DNA of 64,000 nt from Oikopleura dioica (Eukaryota; Chordata; Appendicularia; Copelata; Oikopleuridae). A program made the position numbers and the translations under genes. Positions 46,742 to 57,708 of the stretch are shown piece by piece; the first letter of the stretch is position 1, and each line of letters opens with the position of its first letter. The notes under the pieces were generated by a model. The model was not told where the DNA came from and searched no databases. It saw only the letters and a program-made list of their open reading frames with translations. The stretch spans positions 6,432,157 to 6,496,156 of the forward strand of contig OU015566.1 in the NCBI GenBank assembly GCA_907165135.1. Reading direction: 5' to 3'.

Positions 46742-48108
46742 ATGAAGCTTCTGAATTGTATTTTAGCTCAAATAGCTAGCGCCGGCTACTTCCAGCAGTA
46801 CGCTTCGCTGACTGCCGAAGAACGAGAGAGTCGACGAGTCATTTGCGATGCAAAGATCGACGAGACTCAAGCTGCCTTTCCTATCGAGAACGGATCGTGG
46901 GCTTGTCCAGGCTATGGACAAACCAGATCCAAGGTCCGATGCCATCCAACTTGCGGCCAAGGCTTCCTTCCTGACTGGACAGAGAAGTCGATTTCAAAGC
47001 CGAAAAAGATGCCGCCCGATTTATGGCTCGATGCGGGGACCCGGCTACGATCGTCAGAAAGTAAGTTTTCGATTTCAGAATCAATTTATATTTTTAATTA
47101 AGAAATCTCCCGATCGGAATGGAGCTGAAATGTTCCGCCAAGCCTGCTCATCCATGCATTGCCAGAGCTGCGACGATTGCTATCTCGGACGGCAGACTAG
47201 AGCTTGCCAACGTGATCAACAAGAAACGAGCGAGCTACCAGGTTGTCTGCGAAGACGGAAGCGTCAGTGGTCGAGTTCACTGCTTCCAAGGAGTCTTCAA
47301 CAATCCCAAATGGAACAGAGACGCATGGAAGAGCTCTTGTGTGGGAAAGACAACCACCGTCGCGCCATCCACTGAGCCACCGACGGAGCCACCAACGGAG
47401 CCCCCAACTGCGCCACCAACTGAGCCGCCAACTGAGCCGCCGACGGAGCCACCGACGGAGCCAGCAACAACGCTTCCTGCCTGCCGCGACCCATGCCATG
47501 GGCTTGCCTCTTGTCAAACCTTCATCAATGGCTGCGAAATCGCACCAAGCAGAAATAACCAGCTCGCAACTGTCTCTTCAGGAAGGGTTTCAATGTTTTG
47601 ATATCCAAATTTTTTTTTCAAAATTTAAAACAATTGAAATCAATTCTAAGCTTTTAACTACAAATTTTCGGCTGATGTCCTTTGCGATTTGTACGTGACC
47701 GGACACCAGGAGAATCTTATTCACGTCAATAGAGGAAACGCCTCTAGCGAAATCGGCGATCGTACGTTTTGTCTTTGGAAACGAATGAATCAAGACACTA
47801 AACTAAAATTTGCCGTTACTGACCCTGCCGACCTCTCGAAGTTTGACTACTCGGACGATTATGAGTGTGTTCCTGGCGAATGGACGACGATCTCTGTGGA
47901 AGTTCGCCAAGAAGAAGCAGACCCATCTACGCTTCGATTCACCATGAAGATGGGAGACACCCAACTTCATTCCGGCACTTACGCTGCGACAGAGGAATTG
48001 AAGAGCTACGATCTCCAAGTTTTCGTTGGAAACCCCTGGGTAAATTCCGCTACCGGCATGCTCGTCCGAAATTTCTACTACCAAACCTTCGAAGAAATCC
48101 CAGTTTAA
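46742..48108 (+). CDS. Secreted sushi-like protein with TEPP-repeat linker and beta-sandwich-like C-terminus
   Basis: join(46742..47060,47103..47599,47651..48108). Signal peptide and sushi-like N-terminal part as at 20241, then a linker of about nine Pro-Thr-Glu-Pro-type repeats (47367-47470), a short Cys pair (CRDPCHGLASC), and a C-terminal domain (DLYVTGHQENLIHV, ending FEEIPV) with the alternating pattern of a laminin-G/concanavalin-type sandwich. That fold is a guess. Exon 1 is one A short relative to copy a, which breaks the frame near KKD; it is probably a consensus error in a homopolymer. The second intron (47600-47650, 51 bp) begins GA and ends AG, and only this choice keeps the phase. 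AATAAA signals follow at 48203-48229. Possibly a matrix or house component; not established. Confidence 0.6.
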
Positions 48109-48229
48109 ATTCTGGTCTGTTTTTCCACTGTAGTTACATTGCTTCAAAATTTTATTCATTATTCTCGAACTCATTCTTCCTTTATCTTTCGTGATTATCA
48201 CCGAATAAATTATTCAAGAGCAATAAAAT

Positions 48230-49640
48230 CTTTAATGAAAAAACGAAATTGGCAATTTGAAAATTAAACCGACCAAATTTTTTCATCCAAGAAAATTCCA
48301 AATTGAGAGGACTTTTTTGAAAATTTCCATTCAAAATCAGGAAATGTCAGCCGAGCAGTGAATCAATTTCTTTGTTTTTTAGCTTAAGATTTTATTTAAT
48401 ATTAAGAAAAAAATTCGCAAAAAGAGGTGATTTCGCGCTTTTCCCAAAACGAAGTTGAGTAGATCTCCCGCCGAGCCAGCGCGGCCAGACGCGCAGGAGC
48501 CACCCTTGACGATATTCACTTGCTTCTGTGACCGTTGAATCTGGACAGCATCATTATCTGTAACATTTTCATCATACGCTTCTTAGGTTGATTGCGTGTG
48601 AACGACCCTGGCGGCTAGAAACTGTCTTTTGCGGCTTTTTCAGGGCATTTTTGAGGCTGACTCAAAAAGGTTCAAATTCTTAATAATGTTTATTTTTTTA
48701 ATTGGAATTTTTATTGAACTAGATAACCGAAAGCAGTTCTTATTTTGTAGTCTCGAAAATTCAGCGATTTTTGATCAAAATTTGACTTCTTTTCTGCAAA
48801 CTATTTTTCGAAAAAACGGGTTTTTTACTTCAGTTTCATCCAGTCCAATTTTCCTCCTTTTTTTCGACCATTTCCGGCAACCGCATGCGTGCGCTCCCCT
48901 GTCAAATGATCTCGATGGAGTGGCCCTTCCGCTATTCTTTAGTAGTGTGTGGCGGTGGTGTTGCATTAATCGCCCAGCTAAGGTCAGCGCAGCACCAAAA
49001 ATGTCACGCCAAATGGCACCAACGGACTCCACGGAGCTTTGGCTACACAATACATCGAGCCCGAGAGCAACATCATTTTTCCGCGCGCCGCGAAATTTTG
49101 ATTTACCGCAATGTTTGAAATATTTTCATCCAAAAAGCAAAAATTTGTTCATTTTCGAGCCGGAGAAAGACGAAATTCAAATCTTGTGCGATACAATTAC
49201 TTAGCCCAAAATCCGACATGCATGAATTTTTGCATTTCCCCTCGATGCGCCCTAATTGGTTTATTGTCTTTCGGACAGCAAGGCGGTAACTCACGAGTTT
49301 CAAAATATTCCTACAGAAGGGCTTTAGTTTAAGACCACCCCCGAGCTTTTTTTTACATTCGAGTAAGTTTATTTTCACAGAGAAGTTTTAGATCTTCGTT
49401 TGAAACTTGAGTTGTAGCTGGTAATAAAATTTTCGTTCATCTTTTTCACCGAATCTGAAAAGCTTGTTCTCGGCTTTCCGTTTTCTTTTTCTTCCTTTCT
49501 GATTGAAGACCCGACTCTTGAAAATCTCCTGTGCTTTGGTTTTGTATAGAAATGATGTCGTAAACTAGAAATTTGATAGAAAGAGAGTTTCTTTTCTGAA
49601 TTCTGAATTCTGAGCTCGGCAACCACTGTACAAAACCTTT
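48230..49640. other. No confident gene
   Basis: A 191-codon plus frame at 48629-49204 has low-complexity composition and no recognisable domain, and I do not accept it. Nothing else supported. Confidence 0.4.
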
Positions 49641-49820
49641 GTCAGGTTTTGAAGAGTTAAAATGAAAAGCCGCGCAACGGCTTTATTCAAAACGAAGCCG
49701 CTAAGCGGCTTCGCATTACAATCACTCTTATCTATCTTAAATATTGGCGAAGCCGCTTCGCGGCTTCGTTTTCAAAAAAGCCGCTACGCGGCTTTTCATT
49801 TGAACTCTTCAAAACTTGAC
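49641..49820. mobile_element. Foldback element family 2, well preserved
   Basis: Terminal inverted repeats of about 38 bp beginning gtcaggttttgaagagtt, followed by AAAAGCCGC...GCGGCTTTT and GAAGCCGC...GCGGCTTC inner arms. Non-coding MITE-like element. It lies just downstream of the putative membrane-protein exons at 49860-50146. A lone AAAAGCCGCGCGCGGCTTTT palindrome at about 62558 may be a remnant of the same family. Confidence 0.7.
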
Positions 49821-49859
49821 TCAGGTATTGTACACAGGTTCTTATTGCAAATTAGTTTA

Positions 49860-50146
49860 CCTCGGGGTCGGTTGTTTATCTGCATTTTGAGTTGCGAGCG
49901 AGATGAGCGAAGTCGGCACGTTTTCGTCCAATTCATCAAGGTTGCAAGCTGTGATGTAAGCTGCCGGATAATAAAGATTAGCGAGTGCCGCAGTGGCGAA
50001 GTTACTGTATAATATACAGTGTATATCGAAAAAAACTCACCCAATATGCCGATGATAAAAGGGAAGGCGATGCCCAACGAGCAGACGCAAAATGTGAGCG
50101 CTCCGGTGAAGTCAGAATCGCCTCTTTGACTTGAAAAAGGGCTCAT
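49860..50146 (-). CDS. Possible membrane-protein 5' exons (unrecognised)
   Basis: An ATG at 50146 opens MSPFSSQRGDSDFTGALTFC followed by a hydrophobic helix (SLGIAFPFIIGILG) and a good GTGAGT donor. Downstream, the frame reading NFATAALANLYYPAAYITAC runs to a GTAAAC donor near 49860. The two do not join in phase with the obvious ATACAG acceptor, so either a base is wrong or the splice differs. No further exons were found before the foldback element. Family unknown. Confidence 0.3.
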
Positions 50147-50765
50147 TTAGGTGAAATTAACAATTGATTCTGGACGAGTTAAAATTAAAGAAAAAGTCTC
50201 AGACAATTTGACAGACGCTTCTTTAACGAATTAGGAGCGCATTAGTATTCGACCAAATTATGTCGCATTCTGTTCGAATTGCAAAATAAGCATGTTTAGT
50301 CAGCCTTATTCCCCGATAATTGGGAATCCTGACTTCTAAAATCGACAGTTATTTCGATCTCAAATTAGTCACGTGACCTGGTTTCGACGAAAAAGGGTCC
50401 TTGAAAAGAATTTTTGAAAAAATCAAAATTTTCTAATTCTATCTTTCAGAAAATAAAGTTTGATTTGTATAACTATCAAATTGAATTCTTGTCCGACCCA
50501 GAAATTATTTTGTAAAAAAAATATTTTTCATTTTTATCCTATTTTTCAGGAGAAATTCGTTTGCTACTGTTATGAACAGAAATTTTTTAATAGATTCGTG
50601 AGCCCTAGTCATTCTTGGTTCATCTGATCTTCTTCAAAATCTTCTTCTTTCAAAACCAGCTTCTTATTTTCATCTTTATTCTCTCATTTCAAAACCTGCT
50701 CTGTCTGTCCTTTTTCTCGTCCGGATTTAATTGTAACTGACCAGTCTGTATTGATCCTGTTGTTT
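50147..50765. other. No gene seen
   Basis: AT-rich spacer; no coding frame or notable repeat. Confidence 0.4.
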
Positions 50766-50951
50766 CTATAATTCCTTCTTCGTTCTTTCTCGTCTAATTA
50801 AGCTGATAAAATTATTAATCAGGTCATGTGACTCCTCACGTGTTCTCTTTTTACTTCGCCGTTTTTTTCGTTGTTTGTGAGAAGATAATTTATTGGCGCC
50901 GCGAATGGGAAGATTCTTCTTTTTAGCGAGTGCCTTAGTGGGATAAGCCAT
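50766..50951 (-). CDS. Small basic ORF (hypothetical)
   Basis: A 61-residue frame from a true ATG, rich in Lys and Arg (KLSSHKQRKKRRSKKRTREE), with no recognised domain. It could be a short nuclear protein or chance; composition alone is not strong evidence. Confidence 0.25.
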   Translation of the reverse strand: MAYPTKALAKKKNLPIRGANKLSSHKQRKKRRSKKRTREESHDLINNFISLIRRERTKKEL

Positions 50952-51541
50952 TTTTAATTAGATTTCATAAAGCCCTGTCCCATGGGCCGAGAAACAGGAC
51001 GTGTTTCTTTACTGTCCGATACAGGTAACCTGTAATTGAAGCGGTTTTTGAGCACGGGACCTGTCAATTTTCGGTCTCGTCAGTTTTGAAAGAGGGTGAT
51101 TTCGAATATTAGATTTTCTGTTTTTTCTAAAAAAGAAAAATCTTTTGAGGGATGAAAATCAAGTTCAAAAAATAGTTAAAAAATTATTCGAATCACTCGA
51201 AATTTCGACGGTAATTGGCTTATCCAATTAGATGGCGGTGATTGAACCGGATTGACTTTTCTGCTTCGAATCGGTTTCTAACGGTTGATGTGATGACCAG
51301 CCGGGGACATAAATAGTGTCACTTTGTTATCCCTCTAAATTAACCGGTTCCTCCACCGTATCATTTTCTGCTGATAAATATTGCCGTTAGTTTGTCCTGG
51401 TTGTCGCCGCCATGGCTTCCGATCTTCTTCTAATAGTTTTTATTGTGTATTATTGATTTTGTGAATCATAATTTTAAACATTCAAGGAGTTGTATTTGAA
51501 TTGGTTAATTTGAATGCAACTTGTTACATTTACACTGAGAT
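50952..51541. other. No gene; upstream region of the RING gene
   Basis: Noncoding by inspection. Should contain the promoter of the gene starting at 51542. Confidence 0.35.
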
Positions 51542-52659
51542 ATGAGTGAAACGATTGAAAATGCAAAGAAAAAACTTGAGGAGTTTATGGTTCAGCTAAA
51601 AATTGATGAAGCTGCTCGTAGCAATAAAAATATTGAATCAACTCAATCAAGTATCCAAGCTTTTTTGGGTACAGCTGAAACAAATTTACAAAAAGATGAG
51701 GCGAATATTTCAGAAAAAGAGAAAGAAATTGAAGCAATGGAGAAAATGATGTCAATATGTGGAAAAATTTTAGATGGGTACAATGAAGCTAATAATTTTC
51801 ATTTGCAGCACAGAGACTTTTTTAAATCATTCGACGTGAAATCATTCAGCATTGATTTCGTGACGAAAAGAACAACGAACTTAGAAACGAAAATAGCTGA
51901 GCACAAGACCTCCATTGAAGCCTCGAAGATGGCAATTGCTGAAATCAAAGCAAATATTTAAGATTACATGGATAGAGAATGCAATTTGAACAATTATTCA
52001 CTCGAGGATCTTATTCCAAAATGCGAAATCTGTCTTGGAAGATATGACTAATAGGGCACAAATAAAGTACCCTGGTACCGGTCTCCTGACGCTAGTCAAA
52101 TTCCTGCTCGGGTTTTTTATACTTGGGTCTATGCGTGTACGACTAAATAGACAATACACTGCGACTACAAGATTCAAGACTCAAAACAGCTCTACTAAGG
52201 CGTAGACCTGAGTTCGCAAGTACCCGTGAGAGTACTTGTTACCACTGATTGCTCAGCGGCCGTTGTGGTTGCTGCTGCTGGTGTTGTTGCTGCTGCGGTT
52301 GTTGCTTCTGCTGTTGTTTGGTGGTTTCTTCTGCTGGATAAAAAGACAAGTGTTTTTTGTTTGGTTCGTTAGAATGATTTATTGAGGCGAAAGTCGCCTT
52401 TATATACTCAGAAAGGGATAATAAGAATGTTCGAGAACTTTCGTGGAACAGTAATAGAATAATCTTGTATCTTCTTAGAACAGTAATAGAACAATCAAGT
52501 ATCTTCTCCAAGATGAAGTCATAATTCGTCAGCGTGAGTCATTGTCGCTAGAAGGTTCCAGGAGTATCTTCGGATGATGTCATTCAAGCGTCAGAAGTCC
52601 GTCATTGCTTCATACATTGAGTCAATACATTGTTATTTGTAAACATATGTATTTATGCT

Positions 52660-52808
52660 CACCATAGGTGGCGCTAGTGTGTCACCACTAGAGGTCACTA
52701 GAGAGCCATTCCTGAGTGTCCACTAGGTGGCGCTAGAGAGCTGACACTAGGTGGGGCGCGAGAGCCAACACTAGATGGGGCGCGAGAGCACACGCTAGGT
52801 GGCGCTGT
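52660..52808 (+). promoter_or_regulatory. CTCF-like motif cluster in the LTR
   Basis: About six related words; the best is tccactaggtggcgctaga near 52719, close to the vertebrate CTCF core CCACnAGrkGGCGC. Repeated at 57221-57369. Whether this animal has a CTCF with that specificity is not known to me. Confidence 0.35.
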
Positions 52809-52885
52809 TACAAGTGAGCATTAGCTCAGCTATTCTCTTACAAGGTATATGAATCGATGCGTACTTATAGTAATGATCTTGAGGT

Positions 52886-53001
52886 GAACCGGAAGTGACC
52901 GGAAGTAAACCGGAAGTGACCGGAAATGACCGGAAGTGAACCGGAAGTGACCGGAAGTGAACCGGAAGTGACCGGAAATGAACCGGAAGTGACCGGAAAT
53001 G
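52886..53001 (+). promoter_or_regulatory. ETS-like motif array in the LTR
   Basis: Eleven ccggaa words, eight of them ccggaagt (the ETS-family core ACCGGAAGT), alternate at 10 and 11 bp. Also present at 57448-57562. Binding is inferred from motif only. Confidence 0.5.
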
Positions 53002-55017
53002 TTTACAGGCGTTTGTTAAGGGCAAGAGCGACTCTTGCCTAACATCTTCACTCAATTAGCGCCCTCCGGCGACCAAACATAGGGAAAATCATATAAGCTC
53101 CGCTTTCTGCACTCAAACACTATTGTAAGGGATATTCTCCCTTACATCTCCTCCCCCTCATCGGAAAAAGAGATTTTCCATACATAGGGATTTTAAATTT
53201 TCTTTCCTTGGTTGAATTTCTTCGTTTCTCAGCAGATGTTATTGAGTTTTCATATTTGTCTGATCAGACCTCGACTGTCTCATTTCTTCGTCAGTTATAA
53301 TTTTTATTTTCATCTTCTTCATCATCTTTCTTTTCAATTTTGATTCTCAAATTCATTTTCTTCAATATCTTTCTTCTTCTTTTTCTGTTCTTCTTTTTAT
53401 CATCTTCTTTTTTTGATTTCCAATCGTCTTCTCTCGTTTTATTCGAATTTTATTTTCTTCTTTCTTCTTTTTAAATACTTTTTTCAGTTATCCTATCTTC
53501 TTTCTACTCATTCCATACATAACTTCGTGTGATTTTCTTCTTCCTTCTTACTCGATTCATTACATCGTTCTCCTTCTTTTCTCATCTTATTCTGAATTTG
53601 CTTTCTTTTTTCTTGTTATAACTTTCATCTCTTCGTTTCTCTATTCTTTCTCCTTTCAATTTATATTTTTCTTCATTTCTCTTCTTTCTTCTTCCAACTT
53701 TTTTTTTTGTTCGTTTTTCATACTTTATCATTACGATTTTTATTCCTTTTCTATCTCCTTCATTATTTATGCTTCTTCGTCTCAGCCAAAAATCCAGAAT
53801 TAGTGCACTGTTGGATAGATGACCAAGATTCTTTCATAGCACTGTCTCAATTCGACTTATCAACTCAAATTCGATTGCGATGGTAAAGCAATTAAGATTG
53901 TTTGGAAGACACTTTAGGTTCAAGCATGGCCAGTGCATGAGGGTCGAATGCTCCCTTGTTGAGCTTTATACTCAAAATGAGACAAAGATTTTAAAATTGC
54001 TATGTAAGAAGCTCGCATGCGTTATAAAATCGATTTCAAATGTATTTTTTACAGTCATGTCTTCTCCTCTCTCTTTCATTGTTAACATGTTTTTTCAAGT
54101 CTTTTACACGAGTTCAATTATCAATTTTGTCTTTCATTTAGTCTTTGCAAATTGACGATCGTTTTTTTTTTCTTCTATTTCTTAAATACGATATTCATAT
54201 TCCTTTTTCTTCTTTTCCATTTTAAATGCTCATTTTCATTCATCGTCTCGTTTGTAATCAAATATTCTCTTTATTCCTCTTTTTTACGAAGATTATATAT
54301 AATCATGTTCAACCACTTCTTTGACTTAAAAATAATCTCTTCATGTATTCATCGACGCGTATGCTTATCTTTTTTAATAATATGCGTCGCAAAAATTTCT
54401 TTTCTCGAGTCAATTCGTCTTCGCTTCCAAGATTCAATTGAATTTAAAGAACTGAGCTAATAACGCACTATGACAGTTCTTTTCTTGTTGCCATGAAAGT
54501 CGATCTAACAATCAAATGATTTCTGACTGGCATTTGTGGTTGTGGTCATCAAACCACAGATTTCTTTCTCGAAAAAACGATTGTTCTTTCACTTTTATTT
54601 TCAAGAGTGCTTGATTCACGGACTAAGCTTGTTCCTACTCGAGCATAACTTATAACCATTTTTATTATTTTTTCCTTTTTAACTGTTCATTCTCGTTCTC
54701 CGAGAAATCTTCAGGAGGAATTCAATGCCTTTTGCCGGTCGCTTTAACCCTGTCTGCGTCAATTCGTCCTCCATAGGCGAAATAAAAAAATATTTAACAT
54801 GGTTTTATTATCATAAATGTGCTTTTCGCGTTTAATCAGCTTCTATGTAATCGACAATATTAATCTTGCAGACCTGTCTATGAATTCGAATCAACACTGC
54901 GCCATCTCCAATTTAAAAATTTATTATCTATAAGGCACACAAAATAATAAAGAAAGGCAAAAAACACATTTTTGAAACAGTAAGGTCTAAAAATTCTTCG
55001 TCAAAGGGAATTCCAAT

Positions 55018-56242
55018 TTATTCATCCTTTCTTGGGCATTGTGCTCGTTTGTGGCCTCGTCGTCCGCAAGACCAACAAGTTATTCCTGATTCGCACCCAT
55101 GGTTGTCTTCGTCACTCTCCGATTGTTGTCGTTCACGAGTTCGATATGGACACTGGTAAATTTTGTGACCTGCTTCACCACAATTGTAGCACAGGCTAAT
55201 GTCAGCCTTTCTTTCTCGCTCTTTCAATTTTCGGCAATCTTTCTGGAGATGACCGTATTTACCGCAATAGTTGCAGTCGGTTGTTTCACAGTAATTCGCC
55301 TTATGGCCTTTTTTGCCACATCTGTAACAAATAACACTGATTTTTCAAGCTCCCACGCAAATCGGTTCTTAAGTTTTTGGCAGTCAACTGTTCGATGACC
55401 GTTCATTTCGCAATAAATACATTCGTAGTCTTCTTCTTCTCCCTCTTCTTCATTCTCTTTCGTTCGATCCGTGTTAACATTTGAGAGTTCATTCTTATCT
55501 TCCTTTTTGTCTTCGTCTTCGTAATCTTCCTCGTCATCATATTCGTCTTCACTGGAATAGGTACAGTGATAATCTTCGGGTATATCGGACTCATTAGATG
55601 AAATTTCATCGGAAGATTGATCAGTCTCATCTCCCAAAGCATTAACTTCCTTTTCTCGCTCGCTTTGCTTTTCGTAAAGCTCAGCGCATTTATCAACAAT
55701 ATCCATATTGTCTGATTTTTCCTTCCTGTATTCCAAAAGGAATTCGGAATTCTGGATCTTTTTCGGAAGTTTCTTAAGAAATTCTTTCATGGTGATCTTT
55801 TCAACCATGCTATCGCACTCATCACCGATGGTCTGTTTGACAAGTTGATTCACTCGATAGTAGAAATTTCTAAGATTCAAATGCTCTTCTGGGTCATATT
55901 TAAGTTTATCAAGCAAATTCTCGTAAACGAAAGGATTCTTTCGACATGCTCGATTGAATATGACCAAAAGTCCTTGATTGAAATTTTTGCTTTGTCTAAT
56001 TGTGCAAGTTCGAGAATAACTGTTTCTTGGATCGGGTCCGGTAATTGACTACACATCTGACCAATCTTTGCAGATTCGTCAGTCAGACCGTTCAATCCGA
56101 GAAGAAAATCGCATTTGTTTACCCATGCTTCACAGTTATCATTCTCCTTAAATTTTGGTAATTTTAACTTGCTTGACATAAGCGAATTAATTTCCGAATT
56201 TTCAGAGTAGCCAATATCATCGTTGAAATCAGACTGACTCAT
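55018..56242 (-). CDS. Retroelement gag with five CCHC zinc knuckles (frame-broken)
   Basis: The N-terminal part (from the ATG at 56242) reads as a gag-type helical region (KLPKFKENDNCEAWVNKCDF). A long acidic stretch follows, then five Cys-x2-Cys-x4-His-x4-Cys knuckles, the first near 55400 and the last near 55040. The reading frame changes at two homopolymer runs, about 55970 and 55335, so no single open frame covers the protein. These breaks may be read errors or real decay. Zinc knuckles bind the element RNA for packaging. No pol follows. Confidence 0.75.
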
Positions 56243-56609
56243 TGTAATTTCTTCTTCTCAAATTTATCTGATTAAAATGCTAAATGCTACTGCTTATGCA
56301 AATGCAAATGCGTTAACTAAACCCTATCCGGGTATTACTGGGGAATGTGGACGTCGCCACGGGAAATCGTCTATACGCTAGACTGCGTTCGGGTAGTTTT
56401 TCGTCTATACGCCGTAGACGGATCTTTTTATTCCCCGCTAGGTAAAAAATACCCTTACGCCGAGAACCGAATCAAAAAAGATTCTTACTGAGTCCGATAT
56501 AGATCAGGGCAGACCTTGACGTAGCCACTCCAGAATGGCGACTACGCAAGTATCGTGTTAGCTACCGTGTCTGATCTATTCTCGTGGAATCGATAACTTC
56601 AGTCACCAA

Positions 56610-57708
56610 TAATAGGGCACAAATAAAGTACCCTGGTACCGGTCTCCTGACGCTAGTCAAATTCCTGCTCGGGTTTTTTTATACTTGGGTCTATGCGTGT
56701 ACGACTAAATAGACAATACACTGCGACTACAAGATTCAAGACTCAAAACAGCTCTACTAAGGCGTAGACCTGAGTTCGCAAGTACCCGTGAGAGTACTTG
56801 TTACCACTGATTGCTCAGCGGCCGTTGTGGTTGCTGCTGCTGGTGTTGTTGCTGCTGCGGTTGTTGCTTCTGCTGTTGTTTGGTGGTTTCTTCTGCTGGA
56901 TAAAAAGACAAGTGTTTTTTGTTTGGTTCGTTAGAATGATTTATTGAGGCGAAAGTCGCCTTTATATACTCAGAAAGGGATAATAAGAATGTTCGAGAAC
57001 TTTCGTGGAACAGTAATAGAATAATCTTGTATCTTCTTAGAACAGTAATAGAACAATCAAGTATCTTCTCCAAGATGAAGTCATAATTCGTCAGCGTGAG
57101 TCATTGTCGCTAGAAGGTTCCAGGAGTATCTTCGGATGATGTCATTCAAGCGTCAGAAGTCCGTCATTGCTTCATACATTGAGTCAATACATTGTTATTT
57201 GTAAACATATGTATTTATGCTCACCATAGGTGGCGCTAGTGTGTCACCACTAGAGGTCACTAGAGAGCCATTCCTGAGTGTCCACTAGGTGGCGCTAGAG
57301 AGCTGACACTAGGTGGGGCGCGAGAGCCAACACTAGATGGGGCGCGAGAGCACACGCTAGGTGGCGCTGTTACAAGTGAGCATTAGCTCAGCTATTCTCT
57401 TACAAGGTATATGAATCGATGCGTACTTATAGTAATGATCTTGAGGTGAACCGGAAGTGACCGGAAGTAAACCGGAAGTGACCGGAAATGACCGGAAGTG
57501 AACCGGAAGTGACCGGAAGTGAACCGGAAGTGACCGGAAGTGAACCGGAAGTGACCGGAAATGTTTACAGGCGTTTGTTAAGGGCAAGAGCGACTCTTGC
57601 CTAACATCTTCACTCAATTAGCGCCCTCCGGCGACCAAACATAGGGAAAATCATATAAGCTCCGCTTTCTGCACTCAAACACTATTGTAAGGGATATTCT
57701 CCCTTACA
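56610..57708 (-). repeat. 5' LTR of the retroelement
   Basis: 1099 bp, differing from the other LTR by a one-base T-run change and a substitution in the ccggaa array. The same motif clusters lie at 57221-57369 and 57448-57562; this copy would act as promoter. Confidence 0.85.

Larger units (their letters stand above)
25184..47359. repeat. Recent segmental duplication, copy b
   Basis: This is the counterpart of 1-20861 in what looks like the more complete arrangement: galaxin-like gene end, small gene, protease, beta-catenin tail exons, insert, galaxin fragment, small-gene pseudogene, second protease, diverged beta-catenin tail exons, then full beta-catenin and the sushi-like secreted gene. 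Homopolymers between about 45.9 and 47.1 kb are repeatedly one to three bases shorter than at 19.4-20.6 kb. That pattern suggests consensus error more than biology. Confidence 0.85.
52049..53146 (-). repeat. 3' LTR of the retroelement
   Basis: 1098 bp. Contains a CAG/CAA-rich stretch (52262-52322), a cluster of ctaggtggcgct-type motifs (52660-52808) and an array of ccggaagtg motifs (52886-53001). The 90-codon Gln-rich frame within it is probably not a gene. Confidence 0.85.
52049..57708 (-). mobile_element. Gag-only LTR retroelement, complete with target duplication
   Basis: Two near-identical LTRs (52049-53146 and 56610-57708) flank about 3.46 kb. The element reads on the minus strand. Its start (TGTAAGGG) is followed after the 5' LTR by a TTGGTGACTG primer-binding-type sequence near 56600, and a purine run (complement of ctcctccccctc, 53148-53159) precedes the 3' LTR. 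Internal coding is gag only; the other half (53160-55010) is CT-rich on the plus strand with no reverse transcriptase, protease or integrase seen. It is a non-autonomous element that would need enzymes in trans. Near-identity of LTRs indicates recent insertion. Flanked by the duplication ATGAC. Confidence 0.85.

Noticed and set aside
48629-49204. 191-codon plus-strand frame
   Set aside because: Phe/Ser-rich low-complexity composition without splice support or domain.
52239-52511. Gln-rich 90-codon frame inside the LTR
   Set aside because: Comes from a CAG/CAA-type simple stretch in both LTRs; no sign of translation.
52886-53001. CRISPR-like array
   Set aside because: Repeat unit of 10-11 bp without spacers, in a eukaryotic LTR.
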